Position numbers and translations under genes: made by a program. 6,118 nucleotides of DNA, taken from DSNY01 sp016861185 (GTDB lineage: Bacteria; Pseudomonadota; Gammaproteobacteria; Burkholderiales; Burkholderiaceae_F). This document shows positions 6,101 to 6,118 of the stretch, in pieces; position 1 is the first letter of the stretch, and each line of letters begins with the position of its first letter. The stretch spans positions 1 through 6,118 of the forward strand of contig SZOR01000170.1 in assembly GCA_030263275.1 (NCBI GenBank). The letters run 5' to 3'. The notes under the pieces were generated by a model that did not search any database, had not been told where the DNA came from, and saw only the letters and a list, made by a program, of their open reading frames with translations.

Positions 6101-6118
6101 ACGCAAAGCAGCAGGTTT

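Noticed and set aside
5504..6101. Plus-strand open frames over the GNAT gene (5504-5845, 5514-5807, 5817-6101)
   Set aside because: They are antisense to a clear acetyltransferase with full family motifs.

Overview
The window is a high-GC, gene-dense stretch that looks betaproteobacterial, probably Burkholderiales. The reasons are a Bug/TctC-type periplasmic receptor, an NnrU family protein, a COG3904-like membrane protein and strongly GC-ending codons. From about 5460 to the right end the composition changes abruptly. Hand-counted 60-base lines fall from roughly 60-85% GC to roughly 45-57%, and codon choice changes with it.

Left part, minus strand (1-2276). Reading right to left, an NnrU family membrane protein (start 2276) is followed after a 32-base gap by a three-helix membrane protein with a ClpP-like serine-protease fold. 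Both starts have clear GGAG-type ribosome binding sites. After about 285 bases without a gene comes the N-terminal part of an MFS transporter, cut by the left edge of the window.

Middle part, plus strand (2410-5460). A MaoC-like hydratase overlaps a Bug-type solute receptor by ATGA. Then come a very clear 1,4-dihydroxy-2-naphthoyl-CoA synthase (MenB) and the N-terminal part of a MenE-like acyl-CoA ligase (o-succinylbenzoate-CoA ligase). MenE makes o-succinylbenzoyl-CoA, the substrate that MenB cyclises in menaquinone synthesis, so these two act in sequence. MaoC and Bug are not known menaquinone genes; their link is only by position. A short GC-skewed repeat lies before menB and again before menE. 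The maoC/nnrU divergent gap holds a possible promoter, and a perfect 20-base palindrome sits just inside maoC.

Right part (5461-6118). The menE-like frame stops after 184 residues, where about 450 or more are usual, exactly where the composition changes. Beyond it lies a compact minus-strand GNAT acetyltransferase with its own -10-like box and a strong terminator. This could be an insertion or an assembly chimera; the sequence alone does not decide. I found no convincing new multi-gene system. The boundary, the repeat pair and the palindrome are the items most worth a second look.
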